Source of the DNA: Catonia carolina
Taxonomy: Eukaryota; Arthropoda; Insecta; Hemiptera; Achilidae
Length of the DNA stretch: 64,000 nt
Direction of reading: 5' to 3'
NCBI GenBank assembly: GCA_035578175.1
Contig: JAQMRL010000006.1
Span: forward strand, 22,169,506 to 22,233,505
Shown here piece by piece: positions 12,501 through 26,000 of this stretch; the stretch's first letter is position 1, and each line of letters starts with the position of its first letter. Made by a program: the position numbers and the translations under genes. The notes under the pieces were generated by a model. That model was not told the DNA's origin and did no database searches. It saw only the letters and a list, made by a program, of their open reading frames with translations.

Positions 12501-15500
12501 GAAACCAAAAACCCATTTCATAACATATTATTGCTTATGCAGCTTTGAGACAAAGCATTCGAACAAAGTTTGGCTTCTAAGAAACAGAAAGAAAATAAAT
12601 GAACTTTTTGTGAAAAAATAAAGGTTAGTGAAAAGTATGTACTTTATTATTGAATTATGTTATTGCAACAAAAACAAATGTATTATTTTAATTAACTTAC
12701 TGTAAATACTGTATTTACAATTTTTTTTATTGTTAAATTATTTCCTTTGATGTGACTTTTTTTGAGGGAAAAACATAACTAATAGTTTATTCCAACATAA
12801 AAAATTATATTTTACTCATTTTAAACATGAATATTGCCTTTTTGACAAAAATTTGTTAATCCGAACTTATCAGTAATCCGAATAGTCACAGTTTTTGTTA
12901 GTTTCATTAATATTTTCATTAATTAATTTTCATTAATATCATTTTCATCATTATTTTCAATCATTTTCATTAATATTTATTTAGCTTCATTAATATTTTT
13001 GACTGCCCATAACAAACAGGTAGAGTGTCAAATTATTTACACTTTATCTGTTAGTTGCTGGGCTAAAATAAATAGTTCTGTTTCTCATCACATGGTCAGC
13101 CAATTAAATGACTGAATCATTTAAGAACAGAACAGGTAGAGGTGTAAAAGACACTAATCAGAGTTATCCCCTCTGAAAGTAATGAATTTCATTATACAGC
13201 CAGACCCTGTGGTGAATGTAGTGAAGGTGTCATTTGCATAGTGAAAAATATGTGCTTTTCAGAGGGCCTGGCATGCTGATAAGTGTACTTTTCCACTCAG
13301 TGAGGAAGGCAATGGTAAACCACCTCACTCCTCATTTTACTTAGTAAACCCTCTAGAGGTTCAAACCAGCTTTTCGGCTGATGACCTAAACAACAATATT
13401 TTTGACAAGAATGTTAAGTGTAATCCTAAAAAATACCCAATTATTGGGCTGCCACTTTATAAAGACCACCAAACTATTGATGTAAAAGATTACGAACGAT
13501 TACTTACATTTTATCAGAAGCGGAAGACTCATTAACAATGTCCATACTCGATTCACCTTTCACCAGTATATCACATAACTCACTCGGTGGCTCTCTTCGG
13601 CTTCGATCACCAGAACTATCATCAGAAAAAGTTCTTGATCTACCACTCTGACCGCTTAAAGTTCGTACTCTACCTCTAGGTCGATTGACATTAACACCAC
13701 TAACTGTATTTTCTTTGCTCTTTGGTCTATCATTCATGTGAGGTTGTTTAGTTGAAAGATGCTGGCCAAATTGTGTTGACTCTGGATACAGTTTTTCTGT
13801 GCAGGTTGATGAAGTCGCAGGTCGGCCACGTACTGCGTAAGATAACAGATTAGGTATCGCAGGTGTCAGGTGACAACACTCAGGCGGTAACAATAAATGT
13901 ATCAGATGGAGCAACTCGCCTAAAAACAAACACAAATGAAAAAAAATTAAAGTTATCCTCATTATCAACATCGCTGTCACTCTTTGCATGATCTTCAACC
14001 AATTCTGCATTCTATGTACATTTTAGAAATAAACTCCATACACAAAGAAGATGCACCCAACATAACTCCTTATGTTCCGCAGGGTTCAATTTTAGGCCCC
14101 ATTTTGTTTTTGTTGTATATAAATAGATTACCAGAAGTCTTACCCAACAGTGGAGCTTTACTGTTTGCTGATGATACTTCAATCATAAACAAAAGTTTAC
14201 TGGTAGAAAGTCTCGAAGTGAATACACATATTAGCATAGAATCTGTAGTCCAATTTCTGAATGAATTAAGGTTAACAGTTAATGGGAAAAAGTGTCAGTA
14301 CTTACAGTTCAAAAACAAACACAATGTAAGGGAAAACAGAGAAGTGGATGTCTTTATACAGAATAATATCTTAGATCATGTGCAAACAGTGACGTTTCTA
14401 GGAGTGTCACTAGATAGGACCCTATCATGGGATTATTACACCGATCAAATTTGTGGTAAAATATCATCTGGGGTATTTGCATTAAAACAAATTGCCAGAT
14501 TAAATGATAAAAAATTGCTTATAGCAGCTTATCATGGTTTAATTTTATCTCATATCAGGTATGCCAAACTAGTACGGGGTAATTCATCACAGGGTAACAT
14601 GGAAAGAGTTTTTAAAATACAGAAAAAAGCTGTTAGGTGTATGATGGGAGTCAACCACCTTACCTCATGCAGATCACTATTTAAAGAGCTGCAATTGCTC
14701 ACAGTTCCTTCTTTGTACATTTTTGAAGTGATAATGTACATAAAGAAAAATACCTTTTTACAGAATTTAGATGTTCACAACCACTACACAAGAAACAGAA
14801 TCGATTATTATGTAACTAATCACAACACTAAATTGTTTGAACAAAAACCAACTTATGTAGGTAGAAAATACATCAATTAATTGCCACAAGGTTTAAAAAG
14901 TTGTGACAATTTAAGTCATTTTAAAAAAAATCTAAAACAGTAGGTATTTGATTAATGAAACATTTTACAGTGTGCACGAATTCCTTTTTAAATAGTTTTG
15001 ATTGAAAAATATTTAACTTCTAATTAAACAAATATTGTGTACTATTTGATACAAAGGGGTTCATGACAAGCCTACTGAGTTAAGCAGTAGCAGGGAAAAA
15101 TTATTGGTAAGTGATGAATTTATCATTGTGTTTGATTTGTTTATTTTTAATTTCGTTTAATATTTGATTCAATGGGGTTCATGACAAGCCTACTGAAGTA
15201 AGCAGTAGCAAAAACAATTTTCTGGTGGTAAGTGATGAATTTATCATTGGTGATAAACTTTCAGTTTATCAGCTTTATTTGACATGTCCTATACTCCCTT
15301 TGGAGTCTCTTGGATGCAAGTAAACAAAAAAAAATGTACTAGCATCACGTCCTTCTTGTTTGGTTAGATAATTTTGGTAATGAAATGTTCTTCAGTTGAA
15401 TGATTTCCAATTTTGATTTGTGCATTCCAATACATTGATAGGAATGCTACCTCATTCTAAAGTCAATAGAATGCAGCATACAATGACAAAATCATCAAAT

Positions 15501-18427
15501 TGGTTTGTTAACATGACGATTGCACACCTCCCATAAAATTTTAAAACACGCTTATGCGACAGTAGGCTCTACCTATCATGTGAATAACATCAAGAATATG
15601 CTATATCAGTCCTCAAAGGGTTAAAGATAAAATCTATAAATTATTATAAAAAAAATTATCAGAAAACATAAATTCATACCCAATAATATAGTGGCTCTGA
15701 CCGATAAAAATGTGTCATCAGAGACGATTACTTCAACAATAGCATCCAACAAACCGACTTCCAGAAAGCAATATAAAAGCAATGACAGATGAACTTCCAC
15801 CAGATTTACTCTGTAACCAATTAATTATTTTAAAAATAATTTAAAAAATACAAATTTGGTAAATAAAAGAATAGCACAAAAACTACATTGACATTACGTT
15901 ACTGACAAATAGCAACAATAGCATGTAGTTACGCAGCTGTATAAAGAAGATACATAAATATAAAATAGGGAGAACTATAATCTACCAGATGTTCTAAAAA
16001 CATGCATAATACAATGCAATTCTCATGCAAAGTGATTATGGTATAGTGTGGTATACACCAAAACACAGTCACATGCCAATTATGGACACACTTTCGACAT
16101 GAACAGCAAATGTATACTAGTGTGGCAATTAAGTTCCATGAATTTGTCAATAAAACACAAGAAAATTAAGTTACAAGAAAAATTTTATAATCGACCTTCA
16201 CCACAGCCCTAGTCTTCTTCTAACTCTACCTAACGATTACAACGTTGTTCCCATGATTGGAAGCACCCTTGGTAATCCTCCAAAGTTACTTTATTTAGCA
16301 GTGCGGTTACAGTTTCCTTGACCTCTTGCATGCCGCCATGGTAAATTCTGCTGAATTTTAACTTCAGCTTAAGGAATAAGAAATCACAGGGAGCAATATC
16401 GGGGCTATAGGGTGGGCGCGTGAACCGACGAATGAGCCGACGCATTATCATGGTGCAAGATCCGGCCATCCTTGGCAAGTTCGGGCCACACATGTAAAAG
16501 GCATGCTCGCTTTCGTTGGCTACTCCCAACCCTTTTTCACCGCTGCTGACTTTGTTTATGGGTCTCGGGGTCATACTCAAATAGCCAGGTCTCATCTCCA
16601 GTGACTACCTGACTCATCCAATCTCTGCCATCATTCTGAATACGGGACAACAAAACCTCGATAACCTCGCTTGTAATATGAGTCACTCATTTTCACGACG
16701 CCATTAAAAAACTTACTTTTGAAAAACATAAACCAAACATGATATCAACTTCAAACTTCAACTGCAACAAAAGAAAGGTCCCCTATTTCCGGTCATATGT
16801 TTATGAATGATGCAGTGTTGCCAATTCCCAAGTTATCACTAAATTCCCAAACTTTACTGCCATACCTTATATTGTAGTATCAAGCTAATTACAGAAGAAA
16901 GGAAGGGTTGAAGAATCTACTCTGGATAGGAAGCAAAAGGTACAAAAAATTTAATAAATACTAATCTCATTTTCTTCAGAAATCATTGAAAAAACAATCA
17001 AACCTAAAGAAAATATTACATTACCTTGATTTTGATATATGCGGTAAAACCATTTTACCTTCAGCAGCTACGAAACCATCGGACAATTTAAAGGATTCTT
17101 GATACCTTGATGGATCTACAGCATCCAATGCTACACTAATTTCATCACTCCACTCCGGTTGAGCCAGGCATAATAAGTCATACAGTAAATCCAATACCGC
17201 TTTCTAAAACAGTTCATAGTTAACAATCAAATTTGTTATTACCAATAAAATTGTTTGAATATATTCATTAAAGATATTGTCAATACAAATAGAATATCTG
17301 AAAATTAGCTCAAGGACTGCAATTTCATTGGATTTCATACTTGTACCACATCATCATCTGTCAAGGATTAGGCTCCATGGCCTGTTACGGCATCCATCTC
17401 TTGTTAGGTCTTCCCAAGCCTCGCTTCCCTCTAGGTTTATATTTCCATGCTCGCAGAAGAAGCCTGTGAGCTGGTATGTGAAGTAAATGGTTGGACCAGT
17501 TTCTCTTATTCTTAACGTTTCCAACAGTGACTGAACATTTAACTCGGCACAGATAGCTTTTTTATATACTCTTCTAACCAGGAACAACCTTTGACTCCCT
17601 GAAAAAATTTCATTTCAGCAGCCTGGATACGAGATTCATTCCTCTGCAATGACACCCATGTTTCACTCCCATATGTTATGAAAGGTACAGCCATTGGTCT
17701 ATAAAATTTCATTTAGGTGTCCTTTCTCGTTTTCTTTCCTATTGTCCTGCGAATAGAACCACAGACAGCGCTGAATTTTGCCAGTTTTTCACTCAAAGCA
17801 CCAAAAGTTAGCCTTGTACCACATATCGGAAATAACAGCAAAGCCACGATTACTCCCAAGAAATACAGGTGGCCTTAATCACAGCTTTGAAATCACTACT
17901 GAGTACAAAGAAATAAAATTTAGATAAAAATAAAATCCAAGAAAAACAAGGAAGTTACAGGCGAAATTATAATAATTAGAGACACAAGATTGTTTTTTTA
18001 CCCAACATAGCACATAACTACTTCAGGAATAAATGTTTGTAATCAGTAAAAATATAGCTATTGGTCATAAACATTATATACTTTATTAACGACAAACATT
18101 TGAAAATCCTTAAGTTTCTCGGTATGATCAAAGTTTGAAAAATTTGTCAAATTCCATTAGTTTCAAACCAATAAATAAATTTCCTTGAAAATTTATATAC
18201 ACATTGGAGGTTATGGACGAGTCTACATTGTTTGCCGCAGACGACTCTTAAAATTTCTAAATCCTCACATTTTGCTTTGTTTTAAATGAAATAAAATGGA
18301 ATGGTTTCATCTATAGATTATTACAAGCACTTCTTATAAATTTTAGGTTATCAAATGCGTCACTAGAAGCACTAACTATTTAATGTAATAGTTTCTATGA
18401 CTATAAAATCAACAAGTAGTGTAATAG

Positions 18428-18467
<40 letters not shown>

Positions 18468-19907
18468 TGCGAATATCCCCTTGAAATGGAAGATGCTAAG
18501 CAAATGCTTCGTTTTTTTTTTTCATTTTTTGTTTTTCTTATCTTGCCAATACAGTTTCATTCTTATGCTGTGTTGCTTTTTTCGTTCCTCATCCCATTTT
18601 GGCCTGTATGGCTTTGGTTCCTTTGGCTCTAGTGTAACTTCCCATTTGTTTATTTTGCTTCTAAAGCTATCTCTGTCGAAAATTTCCTCCGTTTCAATAT
18701 TCGCCTTCTGTAGATCACCCTTGGTTTGTGTTACCCCCCAGTTTGTTGTTGATTGCTACTTAGTAATTTGATCGAGAATCTGTCTTGTTAATCTGTGTAT
18801 GTGTCCGTAGAATTTCGCTCTTCTCTTTCTCATATCAATTTCGCTATTAGAAAAGTTTTCTGTCGTTTCTATCTTCTGTAACCTGTATCCGTCTTTGGTC
18901 TGCCTTGGTCCTAAAATTTTCCTGATTATCTTTCTTTCCTCTTTCTTGATGACTTCTATTTCGTTTCTTTTATCCAAAGCTATAGTCTCGCTTGCATACA
19001 ATGCTGCTGGTTTCACAACCGTGTTGTAGTGCCTGATTTTCAGTTTTATTGACATCGATTTCTTGTTGTACAGATTCTGAACTTGTAATAGCATTATTAT
19101 TTTACTAAGTTTTTCATTTTAATAAATATATCAAAATAAGATTACTTACTCTGATTTCACGCTGGTTTAAATACAATGTATTCACAATAGAACGTAAACC
19201 ATCTTTGTCTGGATGACAGAAATGTAAAACACCGGGCCAAGAACGTAGTAAGGATACGATAACATAATGAGCCCACTGTAGCTGAGACTCAGTTGAGGTA
19301 TTGATTTCGCTGAAAAAATTGTATTTTTAAAAAAAATATATATATATACACAAGAATTTTATTTGATAGCACATATTACATCTAGATAACATCTAAGAGC
19401 CTAACTATGAATGTGACTTGTATCAAGCATAAACATACAACAAAAAATTATTCTGATGAAACCTACTATGAAATAATGGTGGTATAAGTATAGGCATTTC
19501 ATCTGGCGCATGGAGGCTTCGAATGAATCAGCTTGCATATACTACATCCACCCACCCCTCACCAATTGTTATAGACTGTTCATAAAACTAATGTATACAT
19601 TTTTATATATTTTATAGTGACATTCTTTTATTGTAAATACAGTACAAAGCGAATGGGGAGTGATGTAATGTATTTATAATTAATCATCAGTTATTATTGT
19701 TATTATACAGTTATAGGCTTATATGTATGCATAGTTTATTAACAAATTAAACTGGTTTTGACAGCAGGCGACTCATCAACTACATACACCTAACTAACAA
19801 ATGAAACGCTATATTGTCATTCAGTGTTTAATCAATTGTTGTTCAGTACAATCATTATGGTTATACAGTGTCAAGGGGTTTTTTATGTGTGCAGATCGAA
19901 TAGTGTG

Positions 19908-19963
<56 letters not shown>

Positions 19964-19997
19964 CGCGTGCGCGTGAGCAAGTGCGTGAGAGAGAAAG

Positions 19998-20034
<37 letters not shown>

Positions 20035-23000
20035 TAAAAGTGAATAGTGTGTGTGTTAGATTATAGTTCTATCTATTTTGATTTGTTAATTTTTAAGGTT
20101 AAAGTACAAATTTACCTAGTGTAGTGTTTATTATTTTATCATTTACTAGTTTACATTAAGCTTAAAATGTCTAAAATCGGAGGGAGTAAAGTTCTGCATA
20201 GCCAATCTTGGGAGATAATTGCTAATGTGGTTATGTTTATGACCGAGGAAGCAAAGCACGGTGTTTTTACTATAGATGTTAAGAAAATTATCGAACGCGT
20301 TAGTGCAGCAACTGGTGTGTCAAAACGTTCAATTGCGCGAATAAAACAAGAATCTAAAGTAATATTAGAAGGATCCTCACTGTCTTTTACGACACCCAAA
20401 AAACATTCAGTACTGGCCAAACCTGTTTCAGGTTCGGATAATTTTGACAGGAGTGTTATCCGTCAAAAAATAAATAATTTTTACACAGACGAAGGTATAA
20501 AATGCTTACCAACAATAAATAAATTATTAATAATCAATTAATACTTTAAAATAGTATTAAAGACTATTAATAATCAATTAAAAAATTAAAGTAGCGCTGT
20601 TTCAAAACTGTTACCGAAATTTTGTTTTAGTATAAATTTTCTTAGAAATACCTTTATAAATTATAATTGGGTCTATATGAATATTATTGTATAAATGTAC
20701 GCTTTATAGAAAACTGTGTTATGAATTTTGTTTTGAAGTTGGCATTTTTGGTACACCATATAGTATTATAGGCTGAACTCTCTGCAAAGCAGATGAGACG
20801 CCTATAGCTACACTATAGTATGCGGCCTACCCTGTTACGTTTAGTGAAGTTTGTTTTTGTTGATGTGGTAGCACTGTCCTCTAGCACTTTTCGTATACTT
20901 TTACAATAAAAAAATAATTTAAAGAAAAAAAAGGATAATATAAGGATAATAATACAATAATTTACAATCGCAAGGACAACAAAGAATCGGTATAAACGCC
21001 TCTCGCTTGTCTGGTTTTTTTTCTTCCATTATACTCCCACATTGATCACATAGGGAAGGATTTTGCGCTGCGTCGGCTGTTAAGTAGGTTGTGCTGCTTC
21101 AATGAAAGCCACAGCTGCTTCTTCATTAGTAATTATTACATTTCTATAGAAATTTTTTTAACATTTTATGTTTAGTTTACACATAACCTAACTGTAATTA
21201 AGGCATAACCTTAATGTAAAATATGTGAATCTTTACACGCGAAAAGTGCTAATGAACAGTGCTACCACATCAAAAATACAACCTTCACTAAACATAATGC
21301 GGTAGGCCGCATACTATAATAGCACTGAAATAACTCTATTTTTGGTGTTCCATCAAAGGTTTTGTTATGCTAGCAAAGTGTTTGGAAAAGAGGCATCTTA
21401 CTTTTGAAACAGTAGTACCATTAAGAGTAAAGACTGTGACAGATCCCATGAATAGAGAGTTCAGTCAGTTACTATGCAGTAGTTGCTTTGCTTTGCTTTG
21501 ATGCGTTCTTTCACTGTTAGGTATAATATTGTATAATATTATTGTTAGGTATAATATTGTATAATATTATTGTTAGGTATAATATTGTATAATATTATTG
21601 TTAGGTATAATATTGTATAATATTATTGTTAGGTATAATATTATATATTATATAATTATATTAATTATAATATACAGGGTGATTTTTACTTTCTCTTGCC
21701 TACATAAATATATAGAAAGGAAAGTACTGTTTTCATGTCGATTTTTCGAAATCGAGTTTTCACCGGATCTATACGTTTTCAGATCCCCTGAACCCAAAAA
21801 ACATGTTTTTAGCGATTGGTCTGTGTGTGTGTTTCTGTGTATACAAAATATCTCAAGAACGGAACATCGTACGAACTTGAAACTTAAGTTACATACCCAC
21901 TACCGGACCCGATACAAACATTTTCATCAAAATCGGTCGACCGGAAGTAGTAGTTTATACGTGTAATTTTTCACTTTTTTGCAATTTTCTCAAAAACTGG
22001 TCCTACGATTTTTTTAAAATCGCCTGGTTTACTAAATTTTTTATGCTCTACAAGATAGGGTATGCGCAACGTTTGCTGAAATTCTTGGTGAGGCTGTTTT
22101 CACATAAAAAAACTTTTGTTTTAAGATTGTGACTTTAATATGCATTTTAGCGCAAAAATGTATGTAATAAAAGTTGTAAAGAATTTAAAATCCTACAACT
22201 TTTATTTCAAATATTTTTTTGTATTACGCTTAGTTTAGCGATAATTAGCGATTTTCTGTTTTTTCTCACAAAAACGTGTAAAAAATTAATTTTTTTAAGA
22301 TATAGGCTTTAGTATGGATTTTACGACAAATGTGTATATAATCAAATTTTTCCTTATTAAATTTTTATTTGATAAATTTATGCTCTAATAGTTTTACTTT
22401 ATTGTAACTAAGCAACAGACATTTTTTTTTAAAAATAACTGATTTTACTGCTAGCTTTGATACATTGCAGTTGTGATTGTGAGCTCGTAAACGTGTAATT
22501 TACTGCCTTGAACTACTGCGATTTTCTGTGATTGTTGATTGTGTAAGTACCAGCAAATAACTTCTGAGAAGCTTTTACATCTGGTAAGACTTACTTTACA
22601 GTTCTTTTGTGAAAAAGATGGTTTTGCTACGGCAAATCCTTCTGGTCCTTGCGTTCGAAGCAATCCGCTACTACTTAGGACCAAGGACCATGTTTTGCGT
22701 CAATGTCGCTGTTGCTTTTGGAAGGAGGTGGTTTTTCCGTCACCCACCTCCATCACGTTTCCTCCGCCTTTATTAAATTTCCTCCGCCTTCATTTTTATT
22801 CAAAATTATCAGCATTAATACTAAAATTTAAAAGGGTGTAATAAATTAATTTTGCCTTTAAATTTTTAGTTACATTGATTATTATGTTTGTAAATATTTA
22901 AATATCTACTCAAAAAATTAAGAAGAATTATTTGATTATTAAATTTTTGTGACGTACTTGTGAAAATTGTATAAAATTTGTTTACTAGAAAACAACTGGA

Positions 23001-26000
23001 GGAATTTTTAATAAACGTGATGAAGAAAATTAATATTTTTTAAAATGGAGAATCCTGATTACAATTAGTTCAAAATTAAAATAAATAACGGCAACAGTGA
23101 CATTAGTGTTAAAATTTTTAACAAGGCGTGAAACATATTTATACGAAAGTTTCAATCTGGTTTCGTCTGAATTACACATCGTTGTTGATTTTTACAATAA
23201 TAATACTAACTATGAAATCGAACCAAAATTTTAAAATGGCGTGTTAAGTGATTGCTTTTTATAAATATTTTTAAATATTTTAGTATCAGATTTTGTCATT
23301 GAAAATAACAAAAGAGGCGGATGAATTAGAATGATTTTTTATTCATATTTAAAGATATTTCACTATCTGATTATGTCATTGAAAACAGCCACAAAGGCGG
23401 ATGAATTAGCATGATTTTTTATTCATATTTAAAAATTTTTTAGTATCTGATTATGTCATTGAAAACAACAACAGAGGCGGATGAATTAGCACGATTTTTT
23501 TATTAATATTTAAAGATATTTCAGTATCTGATTATTATAAGTCATTGAATATAGCAACAAAGGCGGATGAATTAACATGATTTTTTTATTCATATTGAAA
23601 AATATTTGTTTCTGATTACATCATTGAAAACAACAAATAGGCGGATGAATAAGCATGATTTTTTTATTAATATTTAAAGGTATTTCATTATCTGATTACG
23701 TCATTAAAAACAACAATAGAGGCGGACAAATTAGCGTGATTTTTTATTAACAATTAAACATATTGCAGTATCTGATTATAAGCCATTGAAAATAACAACA
23801 AAAGCGGATGAATTAGCATGATTTTTTATTCATATTGAAAAATATTTCAGTGTTTTATTACGTCACTGAAAACAACAAATAGGCGGATGAATAAGCATGA
23901 TTTTTTATTAATATTTAAAGGTATTTCATTATCTGATAAGTCATTGAAAATAACAACAAAGGCGAATGAAATAGCATGCTTTTTTTAATAATATATAAAG
24001 TTTATTTCAGTAGCTGATAACGTCATTGAAAACAACAACTGAGGTGGAAGAATTAGCACGACATTTTTTATTAATATTTAAAGATATTTCAGTATCTGAT
24101 TATTATAAGTCATTGAAAATAACAACAGAGGCGGAAGAATTAGCATGATTTTTTTTATGAATATTCAAAGATATTTCAGTATCTGGTTAAAAGTCAATGA
24201 AAATAACAAGAGAGGCGGTGAATTAGCATAATTTTTTTATTAATATTTTAAAATATTTCAGTATCTGATTATAAGTATCTGAAAATAACAACAGAGGCGG
24301 ATGAATAAGCATGATTTTTTTATTAATATTTAAAGATATTTCAGTATCTGATTATTATAAGTCATTGAATATAGCAACAAAGGCGGATGAATTAACATGA
24401 TTTTTTTATTCATATTGAAAAATATTTGTTTCTGATTACATCATTGAAAACAACAAATAGGCGGATGAATAAGCATGATTTTTTTATTAATATTTAAAGG
24501 TATTTCATTATCTGATTACGTCATTAAAAACAACAACAGAGGCGGACAAATTAGCGTGATTTTTTATTAACAATTAAACATATTGCAGTATCTGATTATA
24601 AGCCATTGAAAATAACAACAAAAGCGGATGAATTAGCATGATTTTTTATTCATATTGAAAAATATTTCAGTGTTTTATTACGTCACTGAAAACAACAAAT
24701 AGGCGGATGAATAAGCATGATTTTTTATTAATATTTAAAGGTATTTCATTATCTGATAAGTCATTGAAAATAACAACAAAGGCGGATGAAATAGCATGCT
24801 TTTTTTAATAATATATAAAGTTTATTTCAGTAGCTGATAACGTCATTGAAAACAACAACAGAGGCGGAAGAATTAGCACGACATTTTTTATTAATATTTA
24901 AAGATATTTCAGTATCTGATTATTATAAGTCATTGAAAATAACAACAGAGGCGGAAGAATTAGCATGATTTTTTTTATGAATATTCAAAGATATTTCAGT
25001 ATCTGGTTAAAAGTCAATGAAAATAACAAGAGAGGCGGTGAATTAGCATAATTTTTTTATTAATATTTAAAAATATTTCAGTATCTGATTATAAGTATCT
25101 GAAAATAACAACAGAGGCGGATGAATAAGCATGATTTTTTTATTAATATTTAAAGATATTTCAGTATCTGATTATTATAAGTCATTGAATATAGCAACAA
25201 AGGCGGATGAATTAACATGATTTTTTTATTCATATTGAAAAATATTTGTTTCTGATTACATCATTGAAAACAACAAATAGGCGGATGAATAAGCATGATT
25301 TTTTTATTAATATTTAAAGGTATTTCATTATCTGATTACGTCATTAAAAACAACAACAGAGGCGGACAAATTAGCGTGATTTTTTATTAACAATTAAACA
25401 TATTGCAGTATCTGATTATAAGCCATTGAAAATAACAACAAAAGCGGATGAATTAGCATGATTTTTTATTCATATTGAAAAATATTTCAGTGTTTTATTA
25501 CGTCACTGAAAACAACAAATAGGCGGATGAATAAGCATGATTTTTTATTAATATTTAAAGGTATTTCATTATCTGATAAGTCATTGAAAATAACAACAAA
25601 GGCGGATGAAATAGCATGCTTTTTTTAATAATATATAAAGTTTATTTCAGTAGCTGATAACGTCATTGAAAACAACAACAGAGGCGGAAGAATTAGCACG
25701 ACATTTTTTATTAATATTTAAAGATATTTCAGTATCTGATTATTATAAGTCATTGAAAATAACAACAGAGGCGGAAGAATTAGCATGATTTTTTTTATGA
25801 ATATTCAAAGATATTTCAGTATCTGGTTAAAAGTCAATGAAAATAACAAGAGAGGCGGTGAATTAGCATAATTTTTTTATTAATATTTAAAAATATTTCA
25901 GTATCTGATTATAAGTATATGAAAATAACAACAGAGGCGGATGAATAAGCATGATTTTTTTATTAATATTTAAAGATATTTCAGTATCTGATTATAGCTC

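Noticed and set aside
20167..20541. Host regulatory gene
   Set aside because: The 124-codon frame looks clean, but its RQKINNFYTDEG motif marks a transposon endonuclease family and it ends before the catalytic part.
21598..21966. 122-codon open frame
   Set aside because: Starts in the 28-bp tandem repeat and runs through a family A element; other copies do not keep it.
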